DNA of 64,000 nt from Ascoidea rubescens DSM 1968 (taxonomy: Eukaryota > Ascomycota > Saccharomycetes > Ascoideales > Ascoideaceae): contig NW_017962913.1 in assembly GCF_001661345.1 (NCBI RefSeq), positions 811,428 through 875,427 on the forward strand, read 5' to 3'. Below the pieces are notes generated by a model that was not told the origin of the DNA, ran no database searches, and saw only the letters and a program-made list of their open reading frames with translations. The position numbers were made by a program, and so were the translations under genes. How positions within the stretch are numbered: the first letter of the stretch is position 1; each line of letters opens with the position of its first letter. Below are positions 46,148-56,675 of the stretch, piece after piece.

Positions 46148-46929
46148 TTATAATTTACGGAATTCGGTAAGCACAGGATAAATAGCTTCAAAGGCTTTAT
46201 AAATTTCTTCACGTTGTTTTGCACCAGTCAAGACAATTTTACCAGAAACAAAAATCAATAGAACGATTTTGGGTTTCACCATTCTGTAGATTAAGCCAGG
46301 GAACAATTCAGGTTCGTAAGAACTGAAAGTACCATGGGAAAAAGCCAAACCCTCCAACCTTATTGGGAATTTGACGTCACAAGAGCCAACAATATTTTGG
46401 ATTTTAAAATCTGTGAATTTGGCATTGAAACCCAACTTCTGAATGATTCTGGCATACTTTCTTGAGGCTAATTTTGAGTCGTCTTCAGATTTGGCACCAG
46501 TAACAACCATCTTACCAGAAGCAAATATCAAAGCAGTGGTTTTGGGGTTACGGATTCTCATAATAACGGCAGCAAAACGCTAGAAGAAAGTTAGTTAGTA
46601 GGAGAAAGAATGGAGTGGAGTGGGAGCAGAGAGTTGTAACATACCTTTGGGTTGTACTCAGCATTTCTTGCGTGCAAGGCAATGGTCTTCAAGTCGAGTC
46701 TGCAATCCAAGTTGACGGTGGCAACAATGTTCTGCAAGGTAGGAACCAAGTCAGTAGTTGTGGCATCATCTTCAAGAGTAGCAGCAGGATCAGAAGATTG
46801 TATTTGGTGGTTGTTTGGGAGATTTATTTTGGAGACATCAGTCTCGATGCTGTTCATGGGAAAGATTATGTTAGAGTTGAAAGCATCTTTGGCACTTTGG
46901 GGAGTTTCGGGTTTGAAGTTAAAGTTCAT
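46148..46929 (-). CDS. SPT15: TATA-binding protein (two exons)
   Basis: General transcription factor used by all three RNA polymerases; it bends TATA DNA and nucleates SAGA/TFIID assembly. The coding sequence is the complement of 46645-46929 (95 codons) joined to 46148-46579, giving 238 residues (S. cerevisiae 240). Exon 1 has a divergent ~60-residue N-terminus and the start of the saddle ([35 protein letters not shown]). Exon 2 continues [32 protein letters not shown] and carries the second repeat ([47 protein letters not shown]). The splice keeps phase 0 and falls exactly in the conserved YNPK-RFAAVI segment. Its upstream region shares a GC-rich island with the tricalbin. Confidence 0.97.
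46580..46644 (-). other. SPT15 intron (65 nt)
   Basis: On the minus strand it begins GTATGT, has a perfect TACTAAC branch point (plus 46594-46600) and ends TTCTAG. S. cerevisiae SPT15 has no intron. Confidence 0.95.
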
Positions 46930-48554
46930 GTTGGCAAGAAGCTATAGTATAGAAGAACAAGAAGAAAACAAAAGAATAGAAATGTATTTGAGTATTGAGT
47001 ATTGAGTATTGAGTATTGAGTATTGAGTCTATGAAGAGGAGATAAAAGCTAATTTACCACCAGAGCGTCAAGAGATGAATGAGAATTAATGGTCCACGTG
47101 ATTCCAGCTACCTTTTTCCGCCAGGCCCCTTTGAATTAACCCTTCAAATGAAGAGAGAAAGTTTTGGAAAAAAGAGGTGGAATTCGGTCCCTTATATACA
47201 AAAAGCGTTAGAAGCGCTGGGACGGGCGGAGGCCAATGGGAGCGCGCACGGAGAAGTTAAATTTGTGTTTCAGCGATTGCACCAAATTTCCTGCGAATGT
47301 GCCCGATTTAGACTTTTGCATTCATGACGCGTCTGACCTTCCTAACTGAGCCCACAACCCTAACATCCTGGCCACTTTGAGACGTGTTGCAGCCTAGTCA
47401 CACTCTAAAATAGCAATCTGGAACAAGGCAGCCAGACAGGGATGGACACTGTGGGCTGGAGCCTGCTGCCGCTGCTGCTGGGGACTCTGAGGACTCTGGA
47501 GAGTCTGGTGCAACTGGCACTGGGCAGCTCTGGCGCCTTTGGCAGCGACACAGAGAAAGCACAGCAGCTGAGAGCTATCTTGGTACAGCATTCAGGGACA
47601 CAGGCTCTAGGATTCTGAGCTATGTTTGACCACCAGCAGAATTATCCCAAGCCAATTTAGATCTCCAAGGCCATTTTTTCTTTCCAGTAAGCGACGAACC
47701 AGCAGACAGTTGGAAGCCAGGGAGTTTGTGACTTGAATCTTTTCCTGTAGCAGCAGACAGTTGGGATGGGCAGGAAGGATGGAAGCGGAGCAGGATAGCT
47801 GGGACAAGCATGGATGAGTGAGAAGCGAGCTGGAGACACAGCTGGAGACGCAGCTGGAGGAGGAGGATGGATAGCAGAAGCAGCGAGATATAAGAAAGTA
47901 AAAGCAGAAAGAAAAAACAGAGCTGAGGGCAGGGAGCTGGAGGGCTCTGCGTGCAGCTCCAGCGCATTCCCGAATCAGCAGCACGCTGCTCCCCGAACCG
48001 GGTCACCCAGACCCCACTGTGCACGTGTGTTCCAATCAACCTCGGGTCGGTTTGTGCTGTTCGGAAGTTCCGGTTGGCGAATTTCACTTTCTGGTGGAAT
48101 TGTCTCTTTGCTGTGGAATTGGAGGGCTTCAGCTCCAGCTCCAGTTCCATCTTCCAGCTGTAGCACCAGCTAGCAGAACAACAACATATCCAGCAGCTGT
48201 TATATCTGCCACTCTGCCACTCTGCCAGCTTATCCATCTCATATTTGCTTCAATTTGGATTTCTCTACGAACATTGCTTACTTCTTGGCTCTTTCCTGCG
48301 AATTCCATCTTTGCTTTTCTTCTTACCTACCGCAACCAACCATCAATTCCTATTGCAACAACAACATAGTAACCATATACTCTGCTGTGCTCTGTATTGT
48401 ATTGCATTATATTCTATTATATCATATTATAAGATATTATAAGATATTGTAAGATATTGTAAGATATTACAAGTCATTGCAATTACTGGTCCTGCTTGTT
48501 TCTTCGTTGTTTCTTCGTTTTTTCTCCTTATATCACTTCAATAGCAATCCCAAA
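46930..48554. promoter_or_regulatory. Divergent SPT15-tricalbin region with GC-rich island
   Basis: 1.6 kb. Near SPT15 there is a GAGTATT tandem run (46989-47025) and CACGTG at 47095-47100. AACCCTAAC at 47356-47364 is a perfect ARCCCTAA core, and a second CACGTG lies at 48022-48027. About 47200-48230 is GC-rich with GCTGCTG and GGAGAC words and open frames up to 205 codons on the minus strand, which I judge to be chance. Before the tricalbin there is an AAGATATTRT repeat (48431-48472) and a T-rich leader. Confidence 0.45.
46989..47025. repeat. GAGTATT heptamer tandem repeat
   Basis: Five near-perfect copies of a 7-base unit (TGAGTAT) just upstream of SPT15. Confidence 0.85.
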
Positions 48555-51500
48555 ATGAGTAGTCCTAACCCTCCACTCCAACCTCCTCCTTTGCCAAATA
48601 AAGCAGATCCAATTCCAATTAACACTAATAACCACAAAAATGCCAACATAACCTCTAACAATTCCACTGCTGATCCTAATCAAAATAACAGCAAACCTCC
48701 AATTGCCGACATCAAAAACAACGACAACAACAACACTACTATCGCTGCTACTGTTCTTGACTCAAAAAATGATCCCACCTCAAAAAATCTCAAAACAGCT
48801 CCCCCAAGTTTCGCCTGGGAAAGTATTGGTAACTGGAAACTATCAAACTCTAGAACATTGTCTCCAGAACAAGTTCTAGCTCAAACAAATGAAATCCAAA
48901 ACTACTTTATCCAAACTTTTTTCTCTGATTACTACTGGAACACCATCTTAATGATAGGCACTTGTTTCTTTTCCTGGCTAACTGCAAGAATTGGCCTTGG
49001 TATATTTTCCCTCGTCTTTGTCCTACTAGCAACTGCCTCGGTTTATAAGGCTGAATTCAGAAGATTCAACAGAAACACCAAAGACGACATGTTAAGAAGC
49101 CATGTAGCTGACCGTCTAGAAACTGAAATCGAAACTATGGAATGGTTGAATGAATTCCTAGCAAAAATGTGGGTCATTTACATGGACACAATATCTGAAC
49201 AAGTCCTATTAAACGTCAACCCGATTTTAGCTGGCTCGGCTCCTGGTTTCGGTATCGACAGTCTCTCCCTAAATAAATTCAACTTAGGAACAAAATCTCC
49301 AAAGGTCAATGGCATCAAGTCCTACACTAAACTAGGCGATGATACCGTCGAAATGGATTGGGCCTTCTCCTTTACCCCCACTGATACTCTAGATATGACA
49401 GCTGAAGAAGTTCGAAACCAAATCAAACCGAAAGTAGAACTAGCTGTTGGTGTCGGTAAGGGCTTGATCTCAAAAAAAATGCCCATCTTGGTTGAAAACA
49501 TGTCCTTCAAAGGCAGAATGAAATTCACAATCAAACTCGGCTCCAACTCAATCCCCTTTATCAAAATGATCTACGTCTCCTTCCTAGAACCCCCAGTATT
49601 AGACTATAGTCTTAAACCCGTTGGTGGCGATACCTTTGGTCTCGACATCATGTCCTTTATTCCTGGTTTGAAAAAGGCAATCAACGCAATTGTTCATGGT
49701 GTCCTAAAGGGCTACTTTTACGCTCCCAATAGATTCCCCGTAGATGTTGAAGCAATTATGGCTGCTGTTCCCAATGACGCTATTGGTTGCTTGGTTCTCA
49801 CTCTTCAAGATGCTCACCTCAAAGATGGTAAAGCCGTTTACATGCAAATCTTCCCCGAAAATGCAAAAGAAGAGAAAAAAATCAGAACTGAAAACAAAAC
49901 TGGCCCATCCCCAAGATGGAATAAAACTTACTACATCCTAACAAACACTCTAAATCAAAAATTGCTATTCAATGTTTACAACCATATCAATCTTGCAAGG
50001 GACAAATCTTTAGGTACCGCTGAATTTGACCTACAAGAATTATTACAAGATGATTCCATGGACCATTTATCTATAGATGTTGAATCTAACGGCAAAAAGA
50101 AAGGCTCCATCACTTTTTCTGTTGCTTGGTATCCAGAATTAAAAGCTGAAAAACCAAAGAAAAAACAACCTGATGAACCTGTGGATTACTCCAAAATGGT
50201 CGATGAAGAAGGTAACTTTGAGGGTCAAGATCAAGAACCAGAAGATGATAGATCAGACTTTGACGATGTTGAAGTCGATAATTCCGTTCCTGAAAGTGAA
50301 GTTGGTATCTTAAAATTTTCTGTATTCCAAGCAAAAGAATTGGATGTATCAAGTTCAATCGTCGGTCAATTATCCCCATATGCTATTTTATACTTTGATA
50401 AAAAGAAAGTATTTCAAACTTGGCCATTAAAGAGAGCAAATGAACCATCATGGGGACATACTGAGGAATGGTTAGTTGACTCAAGATCCACCACAAAGGT
50501 TAAATTAGTCATTAAAAACCAAACGGATTTTGTTGATGATCCCATCGTTGCTACTTTTAAAGGTACATTACAACAAATTTTGACTCAAATTGATGAAGGC
50601 AGTAATGATTGGTTCAAATTATCTCCTCAAGGTTATGTCCGTTTTGGCGCTCATTGGAAACCAATTGGTTTAACTAGTATTTCAACTACAATCAAACATC
50701 AACAGCCAATTGGTGCTTTTAGAATACACATTCGTAATTGCGAAAAATTAAAGAATCCTGAAAAAATTGGTAAACCAGATCCTTATGTATTAGTTAAAAG
50801 CAATGGAAAAATTAAATATAGAACTGTTGCTCAGCCCGAGACTCTCAAACCTTCCTTTGAAGAAGTTGTTTATATTTCGGTTGTTAATGAAAATCAATTA
50901 ATTGAATTCGATGTTATGGATGTTGAGAGTTTAGGAAGAGATCACCCACTTGGTAAAGTTACTTTTACAGCTAACACTTGGTTGCAAAAAGGCCCCTATG
51001 GGACCTATTTAGGTTATGATGGTAGTGATAAGATTAACAAATCTCCATTATTCATCAAAAAGAAATCAAAGGGTTTTATTTATTATTCTGTTTCATTTAT
51101 TCCTTTCATTCCCGTTTATGGTCCAATCGAGATCAAAAAATTAAAAGAAGAAGAAATGCTTAAAAAAGAAGAAGAAGCAAAAGAACTTGAAATACAAAAG
51201 GAATTGGAAGAATTGATGAAAAATAACCCAAATGAATATGAAATTATTGAAGTTGAAGATGTTTCAGAAGAGATTTCTACTGAAAAAATAAGAATGGATT
51301 TCAGTGAATTGGTTTCTCATAATTCTGGTATGTTGGTTATTTTCTTGAAGGAGTGCAGTATTGGAAAATCCAATTTATATCTTTCAGTTTTATTTGATGA
51401 AATTGCCTCACCTGCTTTCATTTCAGGTCCTTCTAAAAAGGGAATTTTCCAAATTGATATTGGTGAAGGATTCGTCAGAGATCTCCAACACTCAAATATA

Positions 51501-53048
51501 GTATTTAGACTTGCTACTAGTTATAATGTTGATGATGAATCTGAAATAGTCGCTGAACAATCATATCCTACTTTGAAATTGCTTGAAAGTGGTTATGAAA
51601 ATCCAATTCCAGTTAGTATTGGAAATCATAAAGTTGACTTTCAATTTGAGTATGTGCCATCAAAAACTCAATTGTCAGCTTCTGAATCAATTCTTGATAC
51701 TGGTAGAGTTAAAATTGAAATTCTTAATGGTGAGGATTTATTGTCGGCTGATAGAAACGGTAAATCTGATCCATATGCAGTTCTTAAATTTAATGGTATT
51801 AAGGTATATAAAACTGAGGTTAAAAAGAAAACTCTTGATCCTGTATGGAATGAAGAAATTCATTTCCCATTGATATCTAGAAGCAGAACAAGGATTATTC
51901 TTGAAGCATATGACTGGGATCTTGCAGGTGATGATGATGAGCTTGGTTTTTGTTCTGTTGACTTGCAGCAAATTGAACCATATCAAACTACACCTTTAAC
52001 TCTTCCATTAACTCTCAATGGGAAACAAAAGGGTATAATTAATATTAGAGCAACATTTTTACCTGAATATATTCGTCAAAAATTAGATAGATCTGGTGGT
52101 GGGTTACCTATTGATTTAGGTGATGTTGCTGGTGCCCCAATCAAACTTGTTACAGGGGTTGCCGGTGTGGCAGCAGGTGGAGTTGGAAAAGTTGCAGATG
52201 GGGTTGGAAAAGTTGGATCAAAAGTTACTGATAAGATTTTCAGTCGTAAGAAGAAAAGATCATCAGGTGTAGATGATTCAAATAGAAATTCATTATCCAA
52301 CCAAACAAGCCAAAGTTCACCAATTGCTCCTGTTATAAGCAAGAAGGGCAGTTTGAGAAGCATGAGTATAAGTAACAATAATAATAGATATAGTGGAAAT
52401 CCTAATGTCAATCACAATGCCAATCATAATGCCAATCCTGATATTAATGAAAATGTGAGCAGTAGTAACTTAGTACATAATAATGGAAATGTTCCTGTTA
52501 TTAATAGTCCTGTTGAGAGCCAAAATGAAAATAGCCTGTCTCAAAATAGTGTGACCTACAATGGTAAAAGCTATCCTGTTCCTTCTGCTCCAAATTCCCA
52601 ACCTCCACATGGCGAAGGATTGAGTGTGCCTAGTCATAGACGCACCGTTTCTTCCATGTCACAAGTATCAATGATGACCATAAGTGCAGGATCATATGCT
52701 GGAAGATTATCAATATTAGATATTACAGATGAAGAAAAAGTTGGCGCAATTCATGTTAAAGCGATTATTATTAACGGCAAAAAGAAGAAAGATTTATACA
52801 AGACTAGCTCTGTGAAGAAGTCAGAAGGTATTTATAATTATATGGAAGAGGTTGCATTCAAAGGAGTACCAGAATCTAAAATTATGTTTTCTATTAGAGA
52901 AACACACCGATTTGGAAAATCAAATGAACTTGGAACCTTTGAAGTACCATTGATTGATTTTATTGATGATGATGAAAATAAAGAAGTGATGTTTAATGAA
53001 ACAGGCAAGATTAGGTTTAACATTCGTTTTGTACCTATTCAAGGCTGA
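48555..53048 (+). CDS. TCB3: Tricalbin, ER-plasma membrane contact-site lipid transfer protein
   Basis: Extended-synaptotagmin family tether joining cortical ER to plasma membrane. The start is set at 48555 (MSSPNPPLQPPPLP); the frame upstream reaches only a TTG. The Asn/Pro-rich N-terminus is followed by a hairpin membrane segment at about 128-165 (WNTILMIGTCFFSWLTARIG...). The SMP lipid-transfer domain is about 195-400 (ETETMEWLNEFLAKMWVIYMD, VNPILAGSAPGFGIDSLSL, SFIPGLKKAINAIVHGVLKGY). Several C2 domains follow. The one at about 1045-1165 has a full calcium-binding set (SADRNGKSDPYAVL, AYDWDLAGDDDELG); the one near 735-860 (NCEKLKNPEKIGKPDPYVLV) is less complete. A Gly/Val-rich linker, a Ser/Asn-rich segment and a last C2 domain end the protein. 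It has 1497 residues; S. cerevisiae Tcb3 has 1545, so Tcb3 is the nearest by length, but Tcb1 is possible. Confidence 0.93.
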   Translation: MSSPNPPLQPPPLPNKADPIPINTNNHKNANITSNNSTADPNQNNSKPPIADIKNNDNNNTTIAATVLDSKNDPTSKNLKTAPPSFAWESIGNWKLSNSRTLSPEQVLAQTNEIQNYFIQTFFSDYYWNTILMIGTCFFSWLTARIGLGIFSLVFVLLATASVYKAEFRRFNRNTKDDMLRSHVADRLETEIETMEWLNEFLAKMWVIYMDTISEQVLLNVNPILAGSAPGFGIDSLSLNKFNLGTKSPKVNGIKSYTKLGDDTVEMDWAFSFTPTDTLDMTAEEVRNQIKPKVELAVGVGKGLISKKMPILVENMSFKGRMKFTIKLGSNSIPFIKMIYVSFLEPPVLDYSLKPVGGDTFGLDIMSFIPGLKKAINAIVHGVLKGYFYAPNRFPVDVEAIMAAVPNDAIGCLVLTLQDAHLKDGKAVYMQIFPENAKEEKKIRTENKTGPSPRWNKTYYILTNTLNQKLLFNVYNHINLARDKSLGTAEFDLQELLQDDSMDHLSIDVESNGKKKGSITFSVAWYPELKAEKPKKKQPDEPVDYSKMVDEEGNFEGQDQEPEDDRSDFDDVEVDNSVPESEVGILKFSVFQAKELDVSSSIVGQLSPYAILYFDKKKVFQTWPLKRANEPSWGHTEEWLVDSRSTTKVKLVIKNQTDFVDDPIVATFKGTLQQILTQIDEGSNDWFKLSPQGYVRFGAHWKPIGLTSISTTIKHQQPIGAFRIHIRNCEKLKNPEKIGKPDPYVLVKSNGKIKYRTVAQPETLKPSFEEVVYISVVNENQLIEFDVMDVESLGRDHPLGKVTFTANTWLQKGPYGTYLGYDGSDKINKSPLFIKKKSKGFIYYSVSFIPFIPVYGPIEIKKLKEEEMLKKEEEAKELEIQKELEELMKNNPNEYEIIEVEDVSEEISTEKIRMDFSELVSHNSGMLVIFLKECSIGKSNLYLSVLFDEIASPAFISGPSKKGIFQIDIGEGFVRDLQHSNIVFRLATSYNVDDESEIVAEQSYPTLKLLESGYENPIPVSIGNHKVDFQFEYVPSKTQLSASESILDTGRVKIEILNGEDLLSADRNGKSDPYAVLKFNGIKVYKTEVKKKTLDPVWNEEIHFPLISRSRTRIILEAYDWDLAGDDDELGFCSVDLQQIEPYQTTPLTLPLTLNGKQKGIINIRATFLPEYIRQKLDRSGGGLPIDLGDVAGAPIKLVTGVAGVAAGGVGKVADGVGKVGSKVTDKIFSRKKKRSSGVDDSNRNSLSNQTSQSSPIAPVISKKGSLRSMSISNNNNRYSGNPNVNHNANHNANPDINENVSSSNLVHNNGNVPVINSPVESQNENSLSQNSVTYNGKSYPVPSAPNSQPPHGEGLSVPSHRRTVSSMSQVSMMTISAGSYAGRLSILDITDEEKVGAIHVKAIIINGKKKKDLYKTSSVKKSEGIYNYMEEVAFKGVPESKIMFSIRETHRFGKSNELGTFEVPLIDFIDDDENKEVMFNETGKIRFNIRFVPIQG

Positions 53049-53492
53049 TTTATTTATCTTTCTATTTATTTAATTAATTATATTTTGAGATTTTGATCTT
53101 TAAACTTTAAGTTTAAGTTTAATAGTCAAATTCCTAATCAAATTGTTATTTTCTTTTACTTTTTTTTACTTTTTTTTACTTTTTTCACTTAATTTTTTGT
53201 TTTTTGTTTTTTGTTTTTTATTTTTTATTTTTAAATTTTTTTTTTTTTTGATTATTTTATTTGGAACATTTTCGTGCCTTATGACATTTTGATTAATTCT
53301 TCTTCAATACGAAATAAGAAAATAACAGTTATTTTTTTACTTTTTAATTGATTGAATAAATGAATTTTTTATTTATTTATTTATTTATTTATAGTTTAAT
53401 TTATTGATTTATTTATTGATTTATTTATTGATTTATTTATTTGTTTTTTGTTTGTTTATTAAAATGAAAAAAAAATTAGTAAGATAACTTGA
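53049..53492. other. Convergent tricalbin/subtilase 3' region, T-rich repeats
   Basis: Short tandem repeats: TTTTTTACTT (53158-53185), GTTTTTT (about 53200-53218), TTTATTTATT (53371-53391) and GATTTATTTATT (53406-53440). No gene seen. Confidence 0.6.
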
Positions 53493-54797
53493 TTACCAAG
53501 TGGGATAACCTTCACAATTAAATAATAATTTATTTGGAGTAAAAGGTTTTAAATATAAACCTGAGATTGAATCTTTTGTTGAGTAGCTTTTAACTCTTTC
53601 AACAGCATCTAAACCAGTGTCACCCATTGCCATGAATGAAGCAACCAAACCAGCAGCTATTCCAGCCGAGATTGAAGTACCAGAAGCAATAGTAATATCG
53701 TCATTTCGTTTCCCTGTTGTGATTACGTTGACACCACTGGCAAAGACATCGAGACAAGCACCCCAATTGGAGAAGTGAGCAATTCTATCAGTTTTATCAT
53801 TGATTGAACCGACAACAAGAACACCCTTAGCAGAAGCAGGAGAATCGTGGCAAGCAGGTTTTCCTTTATTGCCAGCAGCAACAACGACTGGGATACCATT
53901 TGATATAAGATTTTCAACTGCGTGGTTCAATAAAGAGTTTTTGGATAAGCTCATTGCTAAGACCACTAGAGTTGGCCTCTTTGTTTGTTTAGCATGATCG
54001 AGGGATAGATTTAGAGCAGATAAGACATCAGCTAAATAGGTATCACCATTTTTGTCTGTGACCTTAATATCGACAAAGTTGCATTTTTTAGCTACTCCAT
54101 AAGTTTCAGAGCCAATTACACCTGCTATAGCAGAGCCATGGCCAATGTAGTCATCATATTGGTTTTCATTTCTAACGAAATTTGCGATTCTTTTAACTCT
54201 TCCGGTGAATTCTGGATGTTTTTTATTGATTCCAGTATCAATTATAATAATATCAATTCCAATTGCAGCCGATGAATCGTAGATATAATCAAAACTTTCT
54301 AATCAAAACAAATTAAACAATCATTAGTAAATGATTAAGTTAAAAAAGAAAAAACAAGTAAGATAATGAATTAAGTATTTTATACGGTTGAGTTGTAACT
54401 GTTGACGTTGAGATATTCTTGCTAAGTGGGAAGGAGCAAATTCTTGAACATCATTAAGAGCTAGTTTTCTATTTATTGATAAAGAATCAATTAAAAAAGA
54501 ATCTTGGTACAATACATTCAACAATTCATTGTCGAAATCGCCCTTTATAGCCTTAAAATTTCCAATTGAGAATTTTTTCAAAAAATTTGAATTGTATATT
54601 GATTGAGCTCCATAGTCATTAATCAATACAGGATCAGTAGCAGATAGCACTTTCAAACTGCCCAAGTGCAGCTTGTACTTTTGCTGAAACTGTTCAAAAC
54701 TTCTGTTTGGAGACAATTGCAAGATAAACTCCTCAGTCAAAGCCCTTGAAATGAAAAACGACGATAGGAATATGATGAATAAAGAGATTAGTTGCAT
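53493..54797 (-). CDS. Secreted/vacuolar subtilisin-like serine protease (two exons)
   Basis: Peptidase family S8. The coding sequence is the complement of 54386-54797 joined to 53493-54298, giving 405 residues. The start at 54797 opens a signal peptide (MQLISLFIIFLSSFFISRALT). An I9-like propeptide follows (about 22-135, EFILQLSPNRSFEQFQQKYK, NDVQEFAPSHLARIS). The catalytic domain has Asp158 in IIIIDTGI, His191 in IGHGSAIAGV, oxyanion Asn281 in VVAAGNKG and Ser346 in SGTSISAGIAAG. The triad is complete, but the usual HGTH and GTSMASPHVAG blocks are changed, more like the sporulation-specific Rrt12 group than vacuolar Prb1; this placement is tentative. It lies divergent from RPL6. Confidence 0.88.
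54299..54385 (-). other. Intron in the subtilase gene (87 nt)
   Basis: Minus strand GTATAA donor, TTTACTAATG branch region and TTGATTAG acceptor. Splicing is phase 1: the last base of exon 1 (C) joins AA to make a Gln codon, and the S8 frame continues without a break. Without splicing the frame stops soon after exon 1. Confidence 0.85.
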
Positions 54798-55333
54798 TTT
54801 GAACGATGAAGGAAAGAAAAAAAGGACTACTTTTGAAAAGAGTAGTTCTTCAATAAGCACTCTCAATCAACAATAGAACAACATTGTCACAAACCAAGAA
54901 ATGCTTCCACAGCAAAAGCAACAAAAGCACCAAAAACACCAAAAACACCAAAAACACCAAAAACAGATCAATGGGACAAAAAGAAGCGATAAGATAAGTG
55001 ATAAGATGAGATAAGAAACCCAATCACGTGTATAAAATATTGTTAGGGCTCGAAACACGTGTTTAAATACAGGGCCTGGCGAACTACGATTGCGAGCACG
55101 AGCACTGCGCAAAACGTGCGCAAAACTCACCGGGCTCGCAACGCTCTGCTGCGTGGATGCTTTTGGAAGGAGCGAGACTAACCCTATCTGGATGCTGATA
55201 TCACAGGTTGTTATAGTACGAAGCCGCTGCAAGCTCTTTTATAGAACCCATTGGAATTGATAATTTGAATTTTTGTTGATTATACTCAATATTATCAAAT
55301 ATTATCAAACAGCAGAATCAAAATATAACAAAG
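54798..55333. promoter_or_regulatory. Divergent subtilase-RPL6 promoter
   Basis: Contains a run of AAAACACCA units (about 54930-54965). The cluster CACGTG (55025-55030), TATAAAATAT, TTAGGGCT (55043-55050) and CACGTG (55056-55061) follows, then a GC-rich patch with GCGAGCACGAGC (55090-55105) and AACCCTATC at 55180-55188. Confidence 0.55.
55025..55188 (+). promoter_or_regulatory. RPL6 promoter: paired CACGTG around TTAGGGCTCG, plus AACCCTATC
   Basis: Two CACGTG sites (55025-55030, 55056-55061) flank TTAGGGCTCG (55043-55052). AACCCTATC follows at 55180-55188, about 150 bases before the start. The same words occur upstream of RPP0. Reading these as Cbf1 and Tbf1 sites is inference from known specificities. 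Confidence 0.58.
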
Positions 55334-56675
55334 ATGGCCACCCAAGTTGTAAGTGTTTACTTCCACAAGTCACCAACGATTTATTATCTTTCAAATGGTT
55401 ATCGCTCTCCTCCAATCCGCCAAATTCAAAGCATCTTAGAGTGCCAATTTCAACAATTTCGTCAAAGTATCCAGAAATTTAATGGCAAAAACTGCACAGA
55501 GTGCCAAAACTATCTATTATATCATTATATCATTATATCATTATATTATTGTTATCACAAACGGAGAGAAAATATACATAAAAATTCCTTTAATTTACAA
55601 TTGGAAATTATGTTTACAAATTCAACATCAAAAACGCTAAAAATTATGCAATTTTATTTTTTTCTCAATTTTCATGTCAAGACTGTTTATATGTTTTAAA
55701 CTAGAGTAAACTATATCGAATGAATGCAATATGGAAAAGATTAATATTATAATATTATAATATTACAAAAAATATTAGAAAATATAAGAATTAATTTGTT
55801 TTTCCATTTTCCAAAATTTCCAAAATTCTGATATTTGAAAAACAAGTTGTGAATATCAATATGTTCAATTTATTTACTCTATTCAAAGTTTATTTTCAAA
55901 CACCAATATTTATCTTCTGTACTTTTAAACATAAGCAAATATCATTTGAAATATAATAAATCTATTTTAAAAATTATTAAAAATAACACCAAAATACAAA
56001 AAAGTAATTTTGAAATAAATGTCAATTTTTTGCCATTGAATGTCATTATTAAAATCAATTTAAAATGAAATCAATTGCTATATTTAAGATAGCTCAGAAG
56101 CTGTATCATAATCAATCTAGAAATAAAATACTAACTAATTTTTCTTTTATTATATTCAGGCACCAAAGTGGTACCCAGCTGAAGACGCTCCAGTTCCAAA
56201 AGCCACCAGAAAAACTGCTCGTCCACAAAAATTACGTCCTTCTTTAGTTCCTGGTACTGTTTTAATTTTGTTAGCTGGTCGTTTTAGAGGCAAACGTGTT
56301 GTATATTTAAAGGCTTTAGAAGACAACACCTTATTGGTTTCTGGTCCATTCAAAGTTAACGGTGTTCCTTTACGTCGTGTTAACGCTCGTTATGTTATTG
56401 CTACCTCTACTCAAGTCAAATTAGATGGTGTTAAATTAGACAAATTTAATGTTGCTTACTTTGCTAGAGAAAAATCTTCCTCAAAAAAATCAGAAGCCGA
56501 TTTCTTTGATGAAAAAGCTGAAAAAAAACCAATCAAATCCGAAAGAATCACTGATCAAAAATCTGTTGATAATGCTTTATTAACCCAAATTAAAAAAACT
56601 CCTTTATTAAAACAATACTTAGCCTCAAGTTTCAGTCTCAAAACTGGTGATAAACCACATCTTTTAAAATTCTAA
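55334..56675 (+). CDS. RPL6: 60S ribosomal protein L6 (eL6), two exons
   Basis: Large-subunit ribosomal protein. The coding sequence joins 55334-55348 (MATQV) to 56160-56675, giving 176 residues, the same as S. cerevisiae Rpl6. Exon 2 reads [23 protein letters not shown], then the KOW-containing core [27 protein letters not shown], then [29 protein letters not shown]. It ends [26 protein letters not shown], matching the family throughout. A tiny first exon of about five codons followed by a long intron is the usual yeast ribosomal-protein design. Codon use is strongly biased, with no CTG. Confidence 0.97.
55349..56159 (+). other. RPL6 intron (811 nt)
   Basis: GTAAGT donor at 55349, perfect TACTAAC branch point at 56129-56135 and TATATTCAG acceptor ending at 56159. 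It is very AT-rich. I looked for snoRNA C/D boxes and found no convincing pair. Confidence 0.96.

Noticed and set aside
47607-48237. Overlapping open frames of 60-205 codons on both strands
   Set aside because: They arise from low stop-codon density in the GC-rich island, differ in every frame, and show no motif or codon bias of real genes here.
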